Below are positions 33,799 to 45,865 of a stretch of DNA of 64,000 nt, in pieces; position 1 is the first letter of the stretch; each line of letters begins with the position of its first letter. The notes beneath the pieces are model-generated. The model did not search any database and had not been told where the DNA came from. It saw only the letters and a list, made by a program, of their open reading frames with translations. The stretch is from Perognathus longimembris pacificus. Taxonomy: Eukaryota; Chordata; Mammalia; Rodentia; Heteromyidae. Location: assembly GCF_023159225.1 (NCBI RefSeq), contig NC_063169.1, positions 56,259,934 to 56,323,933 on the forward strand, read 5' to 3'. The translations under genes and the position numbers were made by a program.

Positions 33799-36700
33799 AT
33801 GGGAAGACATAGCTTTAAACAAGATCGTGATAATGAAAGGAACAAATGGTCATCTCTCAATCCAACTCTCAACATTAATGGACTTAATTCTCCAATCAAA
33901 GGACATAGGCTCATAAGTTGCATCAAAAATCAAGATCCATCTTTCTGCTGCCTCCAAGAGACACATCTATCCAGCAAAAGTAAACATCTTCTAAAAGTGA
34001 AAGGCTGGAATCAAATCTATCAAGCAAATGGCCCCCATAAGCAGGCTGGAGTTGCAATCCTAGTATCAGACAAAATTGACTTCAAATTAAAAAAGAGACA
34101 AAGAAGGTTACTACATATTAGTAAAGGGATCTCTCCTACAGGAAGATATAACCATTCTAAATATCTACATATCAAATGCAGGAGCACCCAACTTCATCAA
34201 ACAAACACTACTGACTCTAAAAACACTCATAGACCCAAACACATTGATAGTTGGGGACTTTAACACTCCACTATCACCTCTGGACAGATCAACACGCCAA
34301 AAACTGAACAAAGAAATCACAAAACTAAATAATTGCATAGACCAACCAGACTTAACCGATATTTACAGAATATTCCACCCAGCAACAACAGAATACCCAT
34401 TCTTCTCCACAGCACATGAAACATTCTCCAAAATAGATCACATCTTAAGGCACAAAGAAAATCTTTACAAATTCAGAAGTATCAAAACCATTCCCTTCCT
34501 TCTCTCAGACCACAATGGAATAAAATTAGAGCTCAACTCAAACAGCCACCACAGAAAATCCCACAATTCATGGAGACTAAACAACACACTGCTGAACCAT
34601 CAGTGGGTCATTGAAGAAATTAAAATGGAAATTCAAATGTTTATGGAATTCCACCAAGTTGAGGACACAAAGTACCAGCTCCTTTGGGACACAGCAAAGG
34701 CAGTACTCAGAGGAAAATTTATATCTCTGAGTGAATACGTCAACAAACTGGAGAAATAGCAACTCAATAATTTAAGGAAGCACCTTAATTTCCTTTAGAG
34801 AGAACAACAAGCCAAACCCTAAGTCAATAGATGGAAGCAAATAATTAAAATCAAATCAGAATTAAATCAATTAGAGAAAAAAAAAACCACGGAAAGAATC
34901 AACAAAACAAAGAGTTGGTTCTTTGAAAAAAATCAACAAAATAGACAGACCCCTGGCAAACCTGACCAAAAACCGAAGGCAGCACACTCAAATAAACAAG
35001 ATAAGAGATGAAACAGGTAGCATCACCACAGAAATAACCGAAATTCAGAAAATAATAAGGGACTATTTTGCAAATCTTTATGCCAACAAATTCGAGAACT
35101 TGGAAGAAATGGATGATTTCCTAGAAAAAATTCATATCCCCAAACTTAACCATGAAGATTTAAACCTTCTAAACAGACCGATATCCAGTATTGAAATAGA
35201 AACGGCAATAAATGATCTCCCATCCAAGAAAAGCCCAGGTCCAGATGGATTCACCGCAGAATTCTACAAGGCCTTCAAAGCAGAACTCACACCAATATTT
35301 CTCAAACTCTTCAATGAAATTGAAAGAGAACGTTCACTACCAGACTCATTCTATGAAGCCACTATAACTCTCATCCCAAAACCAGGCAGCGACTCATCAC
35401 GGAAAGAAGACTATAGACCGATTTCCCTGATTAACATAGGTGCAAAAATTCTCAATAAAATTGTGGCCAATCGACTTCAACAGGTTCTCAAAAAATCATA
35501 CACCATGATCAAACTGGATTCATCCCAGGGATGCAAGGTTGGTTTAATATACGCAAGTCAATTAATGTAATCCACCACATCAACCAGCGCAAGCTAAAGA
35601 ACCACATGGTTTTATCTCTGGATGCGGAAAAAGCATTTGATAAAATCAAGCACTCATTTATGCTAAAAGCCCTGGAAAAACTGGGGTTCCAGGGAACATT
35701 CCTGAATATAATCAAGGCAGTTTATGACAAACCAAAAGCTACCATAACTCTAAATGGTGAAAAACTAAAGCCATTCCCTTTAAAATCAGGAACAAGGCAG
35801 GGATGTCCACTCTCTCCCCTGCTCTTCAACATAGTACTAGAATTCCTAGCCAGAGCAATCAGGCAAGAGGAAAATATAAAGGTGATCCAAATAGGAAAAG
35901 ATGAAGTTAAACTTTCTCTCTTCGCAGATGCTATGATCCTATACCTAAAGAATCCCATAGACTCTGCCCCCAAGCTACTAGAGCTGATCCAAAACTTTGG
36001 CAAAGTTGCAGGATATTAAGTAAACCCTCAAAAATCAACAGCCTTTCTCTATGCCAACGACCCGAAGACCGAGGCGGAAATAAGGAAAGCAACTCCTTTT
36101 GCAATAGACCCCAAAATCATAAAATACTTAGGAATAACCTTAACTAAAGAAGGGAAAGACCTCTTTGAGGAGAACTTTAAAAGCTTGAAAAATGAAATTA
36201 TGTCAGAACTAAGGAAATGGAAAAAACCTCCCATGCTCCTGGATTGGGAGGATTAATATAATCAAAATGGCAATATTGCCAAAGGCTATCTACAAATTCA
36301 ATGTAATACCCATTAATATCCCAACACCATTTTTTAATGAAATAGAGGAAGAAATCCAGAAATTCATATGGAACAATGAAAGACCTAGAATAACAAAAAT
36401 AATCCTAAGCAGAAAGAATAGTGCTGGAGGAATTACAAACCCAACTTCAAGCTGTATTATAAAGCTATAGTAATAAAAAACGGCTTGGTATTGGCACCGG
36501 AACCGGCCTGAAGACCAATGGAACAGAATTGAAGACCCAGAAATGAACCCACAGAACTACGCCTACTTAATCTTTGATAAAGGAGCTAAAACAATAGTTT
36601 GGAAGAAAGATAGCCTCTTTAACAAATGGTGCTGGCAAAGCTGGTTCAACACATGCAACAAACTAAAACTAGATCCTTATATATCACCCTGCACCCAAAT

Positions 36701-37673
36701 CAATTCCAAATGGATTAAAGACCTTGAAATCAAAACAGACACCCTGAAAACACTAAAGGAAGGAGTAAGAGAAACACTGGGCTCCTTGGCGCAGGACGGA
36801 ACTGCCTTAACAAAGACCCAGAAAGGTTACAAATCCAAGAAAAGTTGGAAAAATGGGACTGCATCAAACTGCAGAGCTTCTGCACGGCATAGGACATAGC
36901 TCGCAAGATAAACAGAAAGCCCACAGACTAGGAGAAGATCTTTACCAGGCTTTCAACAGACAAAGTCTCATCTCTAAAATATATGCAGAACTAAAAATAT
37001 TACCTTCTTCCAGTGGGCTAAAGACTTACAAAGAGACTTCTCTGATGAGGAAATGAGAATGGCCAAGAGACATATGAAAAAATGCTCTAAATCATTGGCC
37101 ATAAAAGACATGCAAATCAAAGCAACATTGAGATTCCATCTCACTCCAGTAAGAATGTCATATATCAGGAAAACTAACAATAACAATTGTTGGAGGGGAT
37201 GTGGCCAAAAGGGAACCCTACTTCATTGTTGGTGGGAATGTAAACTGGTTCAGCCACTCTGGCAAGCAGTATGGAGATTCCTCAGAAGGCTAAATATAGA
37301 ACTCACCTATGACCCAGCAGCCCCACTTTTGGGTATCTATCCAAAAGACCACAAACAAAATCACAGTAATGCCACCAGCACAACAATGTTCATCGCAGCG
37401 CAATTTGTCATAGCTAGAATCTGGAACCAACCCAGATGCCCCTCCGTAGACGAATGGATCAGGAAAATGTGGTACATTTACACAATGCAATGTTATGCCT
37501 CTATCAGAAAGAATGACATTGCCCCATTTGTAAGGAAATGGAAAGACTTGGAAAAAATTATACTAAGTGAAGTGAGCCAAACCCAAAGAAACATGGACTC
37601 TATGGTCTCCCTTACTGGGAATAATTATTACAGGTTTAGGCAAGTCATAGCAGAGCACCACAAGGCCCAATAG
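33799..37673 (+). pseudogene. LINE-1 ORF2 (endonuclease / reverse transcriptase), inactivated
   Basis: ORF2p nicks target DNA and copies L1 RNA. The domains are in order. Endonuclease: NINGLN near 33877 and LQETHL at about 33949 in the first frame, GDFNTPL at 34253 and SDHNG at 34505 in the second. Z/RT region from 34923: [40 protein letters not shown] core from 35531: [11 protein letters not shown] (motif A), [18 protein letters not shown] (motif B), then FADA instead of FADD at 35921-35932. The C-terminal cysteine motif CX3CX7HX4C lies at about 37188-37241 and the frame ends at TAG 37671. Frame changes occur at A-runs near 34089-34094, 34926-34932, 35490-35500 and 36221-36226, and near 36440, 36478 and 36820. 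Stops include TAG 34757, TAG 34796, TAA 34820 and TAA 36017. The last 220 codons (from about 37014) are intact. Confidence 0.93.
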
Positions 37674-38142
37674 CTATACCCTTATGAACACATAAGATGA
37701 TGCTAAGTGAAATGAACTCCATGTTATTGAAACGATTGTTATATCACAGTTGTAACTAGTTTCAACGTCCCATGTATATCTGTAGCTTCTATTATTGATG
37801 ATGTTCTTGTATCACCTTCCAGTGGTTGTACCTACACTATCTCTGTAATCTTATCTGAGTATTTTAGAAACCGTGTATACTGGTATTAGAAGTAGGAAAT
37901 TGAAAGGGAATACCAAATTGAGAGACACAGGGTAAAAAAAGACAACCACAAAAGCAATACTTGCAAAACTGTTTGGTGAAAGTGAACTGAACACCTCAGG
38001 GGGGGAAAGGGAAAGGGGGAGGAGGGAAGGGGGTATGAGGGACAAGGTAACAAACAGTATAAGAAATGTATCCAAAGCCTAACGTATGAAACTGTAACCT
38101 CTGTACATCAGTTTGATAATAATAATTTGAAAAAAAAATAAA
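37674..38142 (+). other. LINE-1 3' UTR with polypurine tract and A-rich tail
   Basis: The stop at 37671 is followed by TAAGATGATGCTAAGTGAAA, the TATTATTGATGATG segment, TCTGTAATCTTATCTGAGTA, a G-rich tract at 37999-38040 (GGGGGGGAAAGGGAAAGGGG and GGAGGGAAGGGGG), then GTATGAAACTGTAACCTCTG and CAGTTTGATAATAATAATTTG with an A-rich tail. The G-rich tract is shared with the other L1 3' ends and could form a G-quadruplex, as described for L1 3' UTRs generally. Confidence 0.9.
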
Positions 38143-38277
38143 TAAAAACTTTAGAAGGCAGTACTACTGGGAGTCTCCAGCTTATTGTGACAGAGCTAAG
38201 AATGCTCTAGATGTAGTTAAACTATAATGTGTAAAAATGAAAACCAATCACTCGTTTATTTATTCATGATTGATTAA

Positions 38278-38533
38278 TTTTTGTTTCTGTGCCAGTTCAG
38301 GGGCATGAACTCAGGACTGGGTGCTGTTTCTGAGATTTTGTGCTCAAGGCTAGCACTCTACAATTTGAGCCACAGCTTTCCTTGCTTTTTTGGACGTTAA
38401 CTGGAAATAGCATTTCATGGACTTTCTTGCCCAGGCTGGTTTCAAACAGCATCCTCAGAGCTCAGCCTTCTGAGTAGGTTAGGAATACAGGTGTGAGCTA
38501 TAAGTTAGGAATACAGGTGAGAGCTACTGCCAA
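38278..38533 (-). mobile_element. Composite SINE with an internal tandem duplication
   Basis: The complement of the ID-like right half (GCTAGCACTCTACAATTTGA) lies at 38349-38368, and of the B1-like half from about 38425 (CCCAGGCTGGTTTCAAACAG, TTCTGAGTAGGTTAGGAATA). Near the B1-like 5' end the string GTTAGGAATACAGGTG occurs twice (38477-38492 and 38503-38518), about 26 bp apart, so this copy carries a short tandem duplication. Confidence 0.82.
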
Positions 38534-38689
38534 CTGATTGTATTTTATTTTTAAGAGAATTTTGAAACACAAATTTTGGGGTTTATTTTTATGCATTTAA
38601 ATTTTGACAATTTTCAATTATGGCATATATTGACTTGGCGTTCAGGTTGCTGATTTATTAATTTATTTTTTAAGTATTTGTTTTTAATG

Positions 38690-38762
38690 TGCTTCAAAGT
38701 TAGTACCAGATTCTCATTCATAGCGGGCAAGCACTCTATCACTGAGTCCTACCTGCCTTCCT
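38690..38762 (-). mobile_element. ID-like (tRNA-derived) SINE monomer, degenerate
   Basis: GTTAGTACCAGATTCTCATTC then GGGCAAGCACTCTATCACTG, GAGTCCTACCTGCC is the complement of a tRNA-like ID monomer (B-box-like then A-box-like segments). The T-rich stretch before it may be its tail. Confidence 0.5.
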
Positions 38763-38769
38763 AAGAGTT

Positions 38770-41700
38770 GACCTTTTCCTCATCTACTTACCCTGGATTC
38801 AGAAAGGGCTTTACAACAAAAGGTTACAAAGGCCCGCTCTGATTCCCCTGGATTTCCCCCACCCATTCACTGATAGTTCCTTTTTAATGATTCCTTCTTC
38901 ACCCTGAAGCTTACTGTACTCTCATTACCACTGGGTTCCTTCAGATGGCTTTGTGTCTCACCTGTTTGGTAGGAATTATACGCCATTACCAGACACCCAA
39001 CATAAAATCATTTTGTGCTGTGCAAATTACTCTTATGCCTTTTAAATTTAAGTCAAGTTCACAATGAATATAAGTCAACATTTTTCCACCTAGATATCCA
39101 CAGAGAACGGGTCTCAGTACATTTATATTATATGGGATGTCAACACAATGGAGTTCTAAAGAATGAAAAGGGTCCCTCGCTTTAATGACCCACTTATCCA
39201 TTCATGCACTTCCTAGCAACCTTATTAATATCACTCTCTGATGGTGTCCCTAACCAAAGATTTTAGTCCCTGTTTAAGTGATGTATTTTGTAGTGTGATA
39301 ATCCTGAATATGTGGTAACATTTATATGGTCAGATTCAACTAAATTTCCTATTTCAATCATTTGTGAAAATTGAGAGAATATACCCAATATGTCTTTCAT
39401 AATATCTTCCTCTGTGTCCATCAATAATTTTTAATTATCATGTTGAAAATAAGCAATTTTTTAGCCTTTCCTCATTGTTTTTCCCCCTAAATTATCCAGA
39501 TAAGGACTGGAAAATAGAGACCTACTAGTTAGCAGTCTTAAATTCACTTGGGAGTTGAGCAATTCTTTTGCAGTGAACTCTGGTTGAGAATGTTTTAATT
39601 GACTGTGACAATGTGAAATACAGTAAAAGGAATATTACCCTTGAGAATGACATTTTTTTTCCATAATGATAGTGAGTAAACTCGTGGAGTACAGAGATGT
39701 TTCAGGGTTGATGCAGCTGGGTTAGGTTTACCCTTAGCATTGGAAAAGGTAGACCCAAAGTTAAAATAAATATTCTCAAGTACTATTTCTATATTTTATA
39801 TCCCAAGTCTAGCAATAGCTAGATAATAGTAGAGTATTTAAAATGCTGAATGTGGTATTATTTAAGAGCTTAAAATTTGTTTTATAGAAACTGTGTCAAT
39901 AGCATATATTACATGTAAGGAAAATTCTCTAATGCTAAATTAGTTACAATGTCTGAGCAACAACAGTAATCTTTAACAATTCTTAGATGATTACAATCTG
40001 CCAAGCCCTGGTCAGATACTTTGATGTTACCTGTCTTATTTGCTTCTCATAGCCACACAGTGAAGAAAATAATTTCAATAGTCTCCATTTTATATGTAAG
40101 GTGATTGAGGCTGTAGCATATTCTCAGGCCATTCCAGTTTTACTACTTGCCTCACTTGCTTTCTAGTTGACCACTGTAATGTAGCAAGATTGCTAAAATT
40201 TGTAGCTAGTGATCATATAACTTAGTTGATAATTTTGCCTATTATTCCAAGGCTCACACAGAACACACATGTCTATTCTGTTGCTGTACTCTTGGGTTGT
40301 ATAATTGCGTGAATCTATTTTCTAAGCAGAATTAATCTCTGATCTACACCAATCATCCATTACAACCTACAGCAAGTTGTTGCCACTCAGTCTACATACT
40401 TTTACATTTCTCATAGTTTCAGTGTCTATTTTTAAAATATCATCTGTCGATGTTGCTCTAAATACTCCCTGCTGGGATGGCACAAATTACACATAGATTC
40501 CTGGAAAAATATATTGCTTAAATATAGTAGCCTATTTTTTTCTGGTTCTTTTGTAGACAGCCTTTGCAAAGATAAAAATGTAAAAGCCCTGATCAGCCCA
40601 AATGAAAAATAATTTGAAAGGCAAATAATAATGATGCTATTAAATGCTAAATATCTCCCGATGCTTTTGTGTTACTGTACTTAATTCTACCTGCGAAGAC
40701 TGGAAATCAATTATTTAATAGAGAACATTTAAATCTAATATTAGAACCTGAATGAGGATGAAAAAAATGTGAAATATATTTCCCACACAAATCTCAGCAC
40801 CATTACAATAAGTTGGATGATTTCCAACCCAGATATTACACTTTGATTCTTTCATGTGTCTGTGTACACATCTCTATGGGTACCTAACAAATATGTTCTT
40901 GCTAGGAATCTGTGTCAAATGTTTACCCACAACTATGTTTCAAAGCATATCCTGAGAAAATAATTTAAGATGTCTGGATACCAGTTCTATTTTATTTGTA
41001 AAGTAAGACCCAGTCCCATGGCAAAGCTAAAACATATTGATTCTGTAGCGAAGCCTAGTGATTTTCTAGAATGACTATGTTTAAACCAATTGTAATCACT
41101 GAAAATACTCATTTATTCTTCCATTTTCGATCAGTCATACTTTCACAGATACTCGAAAAATTATTATCATCACCACTAAAAGGAAATTCTAAATTTCCTG
41201 TTACCCTGAAATTATTACAACAGTCATTTCTTTATACTCTTGGCTTTTTTCTCTCTTTTTAGCCAGGGAATGCAGGTTTGTGGCTGTGGTTTTGTGATTA
41301 TACCATTTGTGACAATGAGAAATCAAAACAGTCAGGATGCAGAGGAGAGAATTAGGAGAGTTTCTGGTGGTAATATTGTGAAAGAGAGGCAAGACAAACA
41401 GCTGCCTTCCTTTGGAAACTGTGTGGGAAAAACTCTATACATGTGCACACACAGTTGCTAAGGTCTTTTCTTGCTGAAACTAAATGTACTTCAGCAAGTC
41501 AAAGTGTAGCGTTAGCCACTGTTTTGATCAAATGAAATTTAAGAGCTATGAAATAGGGGGCATTAAGCGACAATGAGCCATGGTGTTATTTCAATCTTTT
41601 AGTACTTCTGTATGTAGGTGGTTAATGTGATATTTGTGCCTCATCCCTTAGTTCCATGCACTTAGTTTTATTACTTTGCTTTTCCTCTTAGTGAAAATTA

Positions 41701-42809
41701 GTAACTAGAATGGATAAGTTTCCGTGTTTAGAATTTAACAAGAGTGCTTTCCCTATTGGCAAGCTTTGCTTGATACCATTTGTTATTTATTTTCAATTTT
41801 CTCCACAAGTATCTCTGTCCCTGTGTGCAGATTATGAGAAATGACCAGCAATATCAAATTGTTAACTTGATGTGAGCATTTCCAAGAGCAAAATATTTTG
41901 AAAATTCACACTCCTGGGTTATCAAATCAAAGTCCTGACAGCATTACAAGCAAAACAGATGCATAGATTACTGAAAATACCTAATACTTTAATTAGAGGA
42001 TATAAATAAATCTATTTTTCATATCAATAAGAATATATTAATTGATTCCCATCTAATCTTTTGAGAATGCTATATTCAGCCTCTGGGATCCTTTTGAGAT
42101 TGTGAGTGTATTGCATAGCATCAGAATATAATGACTGAATAACTCAGAATGCAAGATTTGGCTTCTGCATCTTTAGCTATCATATTTTCACAAGAAAATT
42201 TTGAATGCTTTTCTTTATAGATGGATAAAAATTTACACACACACTTGAAACCAACTCAAGGATATAAGAGGCTTTTGGAAAGACATTTTAGGGAGACTTC
42301 AAGTGATCTTCTGTATCATACAATTGTATAGGTATCATTTTGTTGGTACACAGCTGGTAGAAGATAACTCCTCCCACATAGAAAACATCTGGACATATAT
42401 GTCGCCTTAGATTCCTATTTTGTGCACAAATCTAGGTGATTGAATATTCTCAATGTTGAGATGGTGTGTTTCCCGCATATTCATATCTATCGGTACTCAT
42501 AGCTATTGGAGCAATTATCAGCACTTCATTTAAAAAATATATTACATCTGTCAGATACTTTACTGAGACAAAAATATATTATGTATCCACTGAATTTCAA
42601 CAACTGACTAGATTAGTCAATCACTTTTTTTTTCAAAAAGTGAACATGGTTAGTTTTCCATTATTTGAATCAGGAATACTCTTACTTTGCATTGTTAGTT
42701 ATTTCTCTGTACTCATAATACATGTTTTAATTTTCTTGCCTAAGGTCAATATTAAAAGTGTATATATTGTATAAAATTTACAGAGTACCATAAAACATAG
42801 GAAATGATT
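38770..42809. other. AT-rich stretch, one MIR-like piece, no gene seen
   Basis: A MIR-like core lies at 39995-40110 (CTGCCAAGCCCTGGTCAGAT, GTCTCCATTTTATATGTAAG, GTGATTGAGGCTGTAG). The remainder shows no repeat I can name. The short frames near 41071-41461 on both strands are unsupported. Confidence 0.4.
39995..40110 (+). mobile_element. MIR-like fragment
   Basis: The order CTCCATTTTATATGTAAGGTGATTGAGGC corresponds to the MIR 'CCCCATTTTACAGATGAGGAAACTGAGGC' segment, preceded by ATACTTTGATGTTACC-like sequence. Confidence 0.5.
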
Positions 42810-43065
42810 ATCAATTAAAAAGTCTAAGCATAGAACTACCCCATGATCCAGTGTTATTACGCACAAGCATTTATGGGAAAGATTGTATGACAAGGTACAA
42901 CAAAAGTACCTAATCTTTTATGCTTATTGTAATAGTTTATCGTAGCCAAGTATGGCTACACAAGATGCCCTACAAAAGATGAATGTATAACAAGTTTTAT
43001 ATAGATATAAGGGGAAGCAACAGAACCTATCCACATATTCCAATATGATCTGAAATGTCGATGTC
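42810..43065 (+). mobile_element. Ancient LINE-1 fragment, 3' part of ORF2
   Basis: GCATAGAACTACCCCATGATC, CAGTGTTATTACGCACAAGC, AGTTTATCGTAGCCAAGTATG, CAAGATGCCCTACAAAAGATG and AATGTATAAC follow the order of mammalian L1 ORF2 before its C-terminal end. Strongly diverged. Confidence 0.7.
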
Positions 43066-43650
43066 TTTTTCAAAGGGAATCGAAAGAAAGGACAGCTGTG
43101 AAGTCAGCACTGGGTGTGTGGAGAAGGCTCGAAGGAGGCACACATTGTTCCTGCACACTTTGTGAATCCCAAATAGTTATCAATTCTTCCCTTTGGAAGC
43201 TCTCTGGGTTCAAGCTAGAATTCAAGATGTAATAACAGTATAGGGAACCACAAAGCACCAATAATAGGTAAATAAATTGTATCATTTTCCAACAACCTGC
43301 AGAAGGTATGTATACACATCCTTTTGCTAAAAAGTGGGAAAAACCATGTTAAAGCTCCAGTTCAAAATAGTTCCACTCAATAATGAATAAACAAAGTATC
43401 CAGATGAATATAACATATTCCATTTTATAAGAATGGCACAGTTGAAAAATACACCAATTGTTCAGTTACATCCAGAATCCCAAACAATGACCATTTTTTT
43501 TTAAATAGGAGGAAGAGAGACACACTACCTCTAGACCTCTTCATATTCAGCTCAAGAAACTCATCTGCTGCTACTGCTACAGTGAGAAAGCACAAAAGCC
43601 TTTTAATTCAGTAGTAGGATGAGAATTTAGGTTGAATAAAAAATTGATGA
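43066..43650. other. Unassigned sequence
   Basis: It may include further old L1 3' sequence (AATGAATAAACAAAGTATCC near 43382). The minus-strand frame 43070-43285 lacks any recognisable domain. Confidence 0.35.
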
Positions 43651-43878
43651 GGGCTGGAAATGTGGATTAGTGGTGGAGTGCTTGCCTAGCATATATGGAA
43701 GCCCAGGGGTCCATTCCTCGGAACAACATAAACAGAAAAATCCAGAAGTGGTGACATGGCTCAAGTGGTAGAGTGCCAGCCTTGAGCAAAAAGAAGCCAG
43801 GTACAGAGCTCAGGCCCTGAGTCCAAGCCCCAGGACTGGCAAAAAACAAACAAACAAAAAAACAAAAAAACAAACAGA
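43651..43878 (+). mobile_element. Dimeric ID-like SINE with a CAAA-repeat tail
   Basis: The left monomer starts GGGCTGGAAATGTGGATTAG; the linker is ACATAAACAGAAAAATCCAG. The right monomer has GACATGGCTCAAGTGGTAGA and CCTGAGTCCAAGCCCCAGGA, and the tail is (CAAA)n/(CAAAAA)n from 43845. The minus-strand frame across it is an artefact. Confidence 0.9.
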
Positions 43879-45779
43879 TCAAGGATAAATTGTAATCCTG
43901 GAACTTGCATTGTTTTGTATGTGTATAAAGAAATTTATGTCTTTTCAAATGCATTTACCACCTCCAAGCAAATGTATTCAAATTAGCTCCAGTTCTTTTT
44001 TAGTCAAAATAAGAAATTTGGTCTAATCTTTATTCAGGGAAACTGAGTCAGAAATTTGTGGCAGCTTAATTTTTGTCTATTACAACTCTTTTCCTTTAGC
44101 TGAAGGTTCATTCATTTGAAATGAATTACTCATTCTCAGAAGCTCCATGATGGTTCTAGCCAGAGTAATTTATTTCCAAGAAGGGAGTACTTTGCTTTTA
44201 AGAGGAAACATTTTACTTATTGTATTGCAGAATTGAGCCTGTTACTAATATAATAAGAAATATATATCCTGCTACACTACTACTAAGCCAAACAGTGGGT
44301 TCTGTTTTTCCTTAGCAGATGTTTTACAGCATGTAAGTGCATTAAAGAAGATTGATAAACCTAATAAACTTATATATAAAACTATCAGTAAAGGATTACA
44401 GAGAGGAAATCCTACTTCAGTTTGGAATATTTGCAAGCTTTAGACCATAGATTTTGCTTTGTATTTCCAATGGAAGATAGATGTTTTTATTCTGTTGTTC
44501 AGTATTTATGTTTACACTAAGAAAGAGAGTTATAGAGAAAGCTTTTACCCAAATTCTGTCACTAACTTAGCATTAACTAAAATATTGGGAACATGACTCT
44601 TTTTTGCATCTTAAAAAATGAAACTATAATATACTTGGTTAGGAGCCAACTTTTTTTTATTTACTGAGAAAAAGATTAAATTTTTGAAGATTTAAAATGT
44701 TCTATGAAAGAGAAAGAGGGTGGGGTAAACTTTTGAAGTGGCCATAGCATTAATTTAATGGTAATAGATAAACAGGTTTTTCAGATGGAATATTAGGTAA
44801 AAAATTTTTTTCTTTACAAATTATGACACCTTATTTATTGCAAATATTTAATTAATATAGTGAAAATTGTATAAAGCTACTTGGATGTGATTTGAGGATT
44901 TTTGATGACTGTCTTTCTAGACCTCTTCCAATGATATCCACAGGTAAATTTAACATGTCTTGGAGTCCAGATAATATTTTTTCATGAACATTTTTTACCT
45001 ATGCTTTGGTGAACATAAGCAAAGATTCTTGCTATGTTTACTTAATTCCAGAATTACTGGGCTAATAAATTGTGTCAAATCAATTTTCAGTGTGGTTATG
45101 AAAATCAGTCTAATTACTTCATTTGCATGTTACATGTTCTATATTATATTCAATGTATACATTAATGCATTATCTGTGCATATTATGTTACAGTCACATG
45201 CATACATTACTTGTGATTGATTGTATTTAATTCTTCCTTGAAGAGATATCATTATGAATTACATTTAACTTCCTTACAATGAATTTGTTTCTAAAATATT
45301 ATTGATCTTCGATTTATCTAGGAATTATATGTCCCTTTATTCCTAAAATTTGGCTTTTTGAGTAATCAAATGCTTATTACAATTATTATTGTTATTATTA
45401 AAGTTTGTGTCTTAATTTTTAGTGCGTAACCCTATACGGTTCTTCTGTCCTACTGATTTACTTTGCAGTAAATATTTTTACTCATATATCATATATTCTT
45501 TATTAACCATAACCTAGGTGATTATTTTTACTAATTTCATTTACCCTTGTCAACTCTTTCATGTTACTTTCATGAATTAATTGTACATGTATTTGAAAAT
45601 CCACAGCACACACTTATTTTTAGGTATCTTTTTTTTCTTTTTTTTGCTACTGTTTTCCTTCTTACTAAATCATTCCTCTTAGGATTTTTCTGCTCTCCTC
45701 CCCTCTCTTCCCTTTCTCTCCCTTCCCCTGCCATTCTCTGCCCTCCCCTTCCCTTCTTTTCCTTTCTCATTCTTTTCTC
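43879..45779. other. AT-rich stretch, no gene seen
   Basis: T-rich sequence over 45225-45560 could be an old antisense LINE but lacks diagnostic motifs. A pyrimidine-rich block (CCTCCCCTCTCTTCCCTTTC) runs over 45690-45790. Confidence 0.35.
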
Positions 45780-45792
45780 TTCCTTTTCTTCA

Positions 45793-45865
45793 GTACTGAG
45801 GTTTGAACTCAGGGCCTCCAGCTTGATACTCAGGTACTTTAGCGCAGCACCAGCCAACAAAGAAG
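45793..45865 (-). mobile_element. ID-like SINE monomer, degenerate
   Basis: CAGTACTGAGGTTTGAACTC, AGGGCCTCCAGCTTGATACT, TTTAGCGCAGCACCAGCC is a decayed complement of a tRNA-like monomer; the pyrimidine block before it occupies the tail position. Confidence 0.5.

Larger units (their letters stand above)
30687..38154 (+). mobile_element. Full-length LINE-1 with target duplication (defective)
   Basis: A complete L1 structure on the plus strand: CpG-containing 5' UTR (about 30699-32658), ORF1 (32659-33780), ORF2 (about 33799-37673), 3' UTR with a G-rich polypurine tract, and an A-rich tail ending at about 38142. The 12-bp duplication TAAAAACTTTAG flanks it at 30687-30698 and 38143-38154. The total of about 7.4 kb is a normal full-length size. 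It cannot retrotranspose on its own: ORF1 has four in-frame stops, ORF2 has several frameshifts and stops, and one catalytic aspartate is lost. Its sequence is still easily alignable, so it is of moderate age. Confidence 0.95.
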
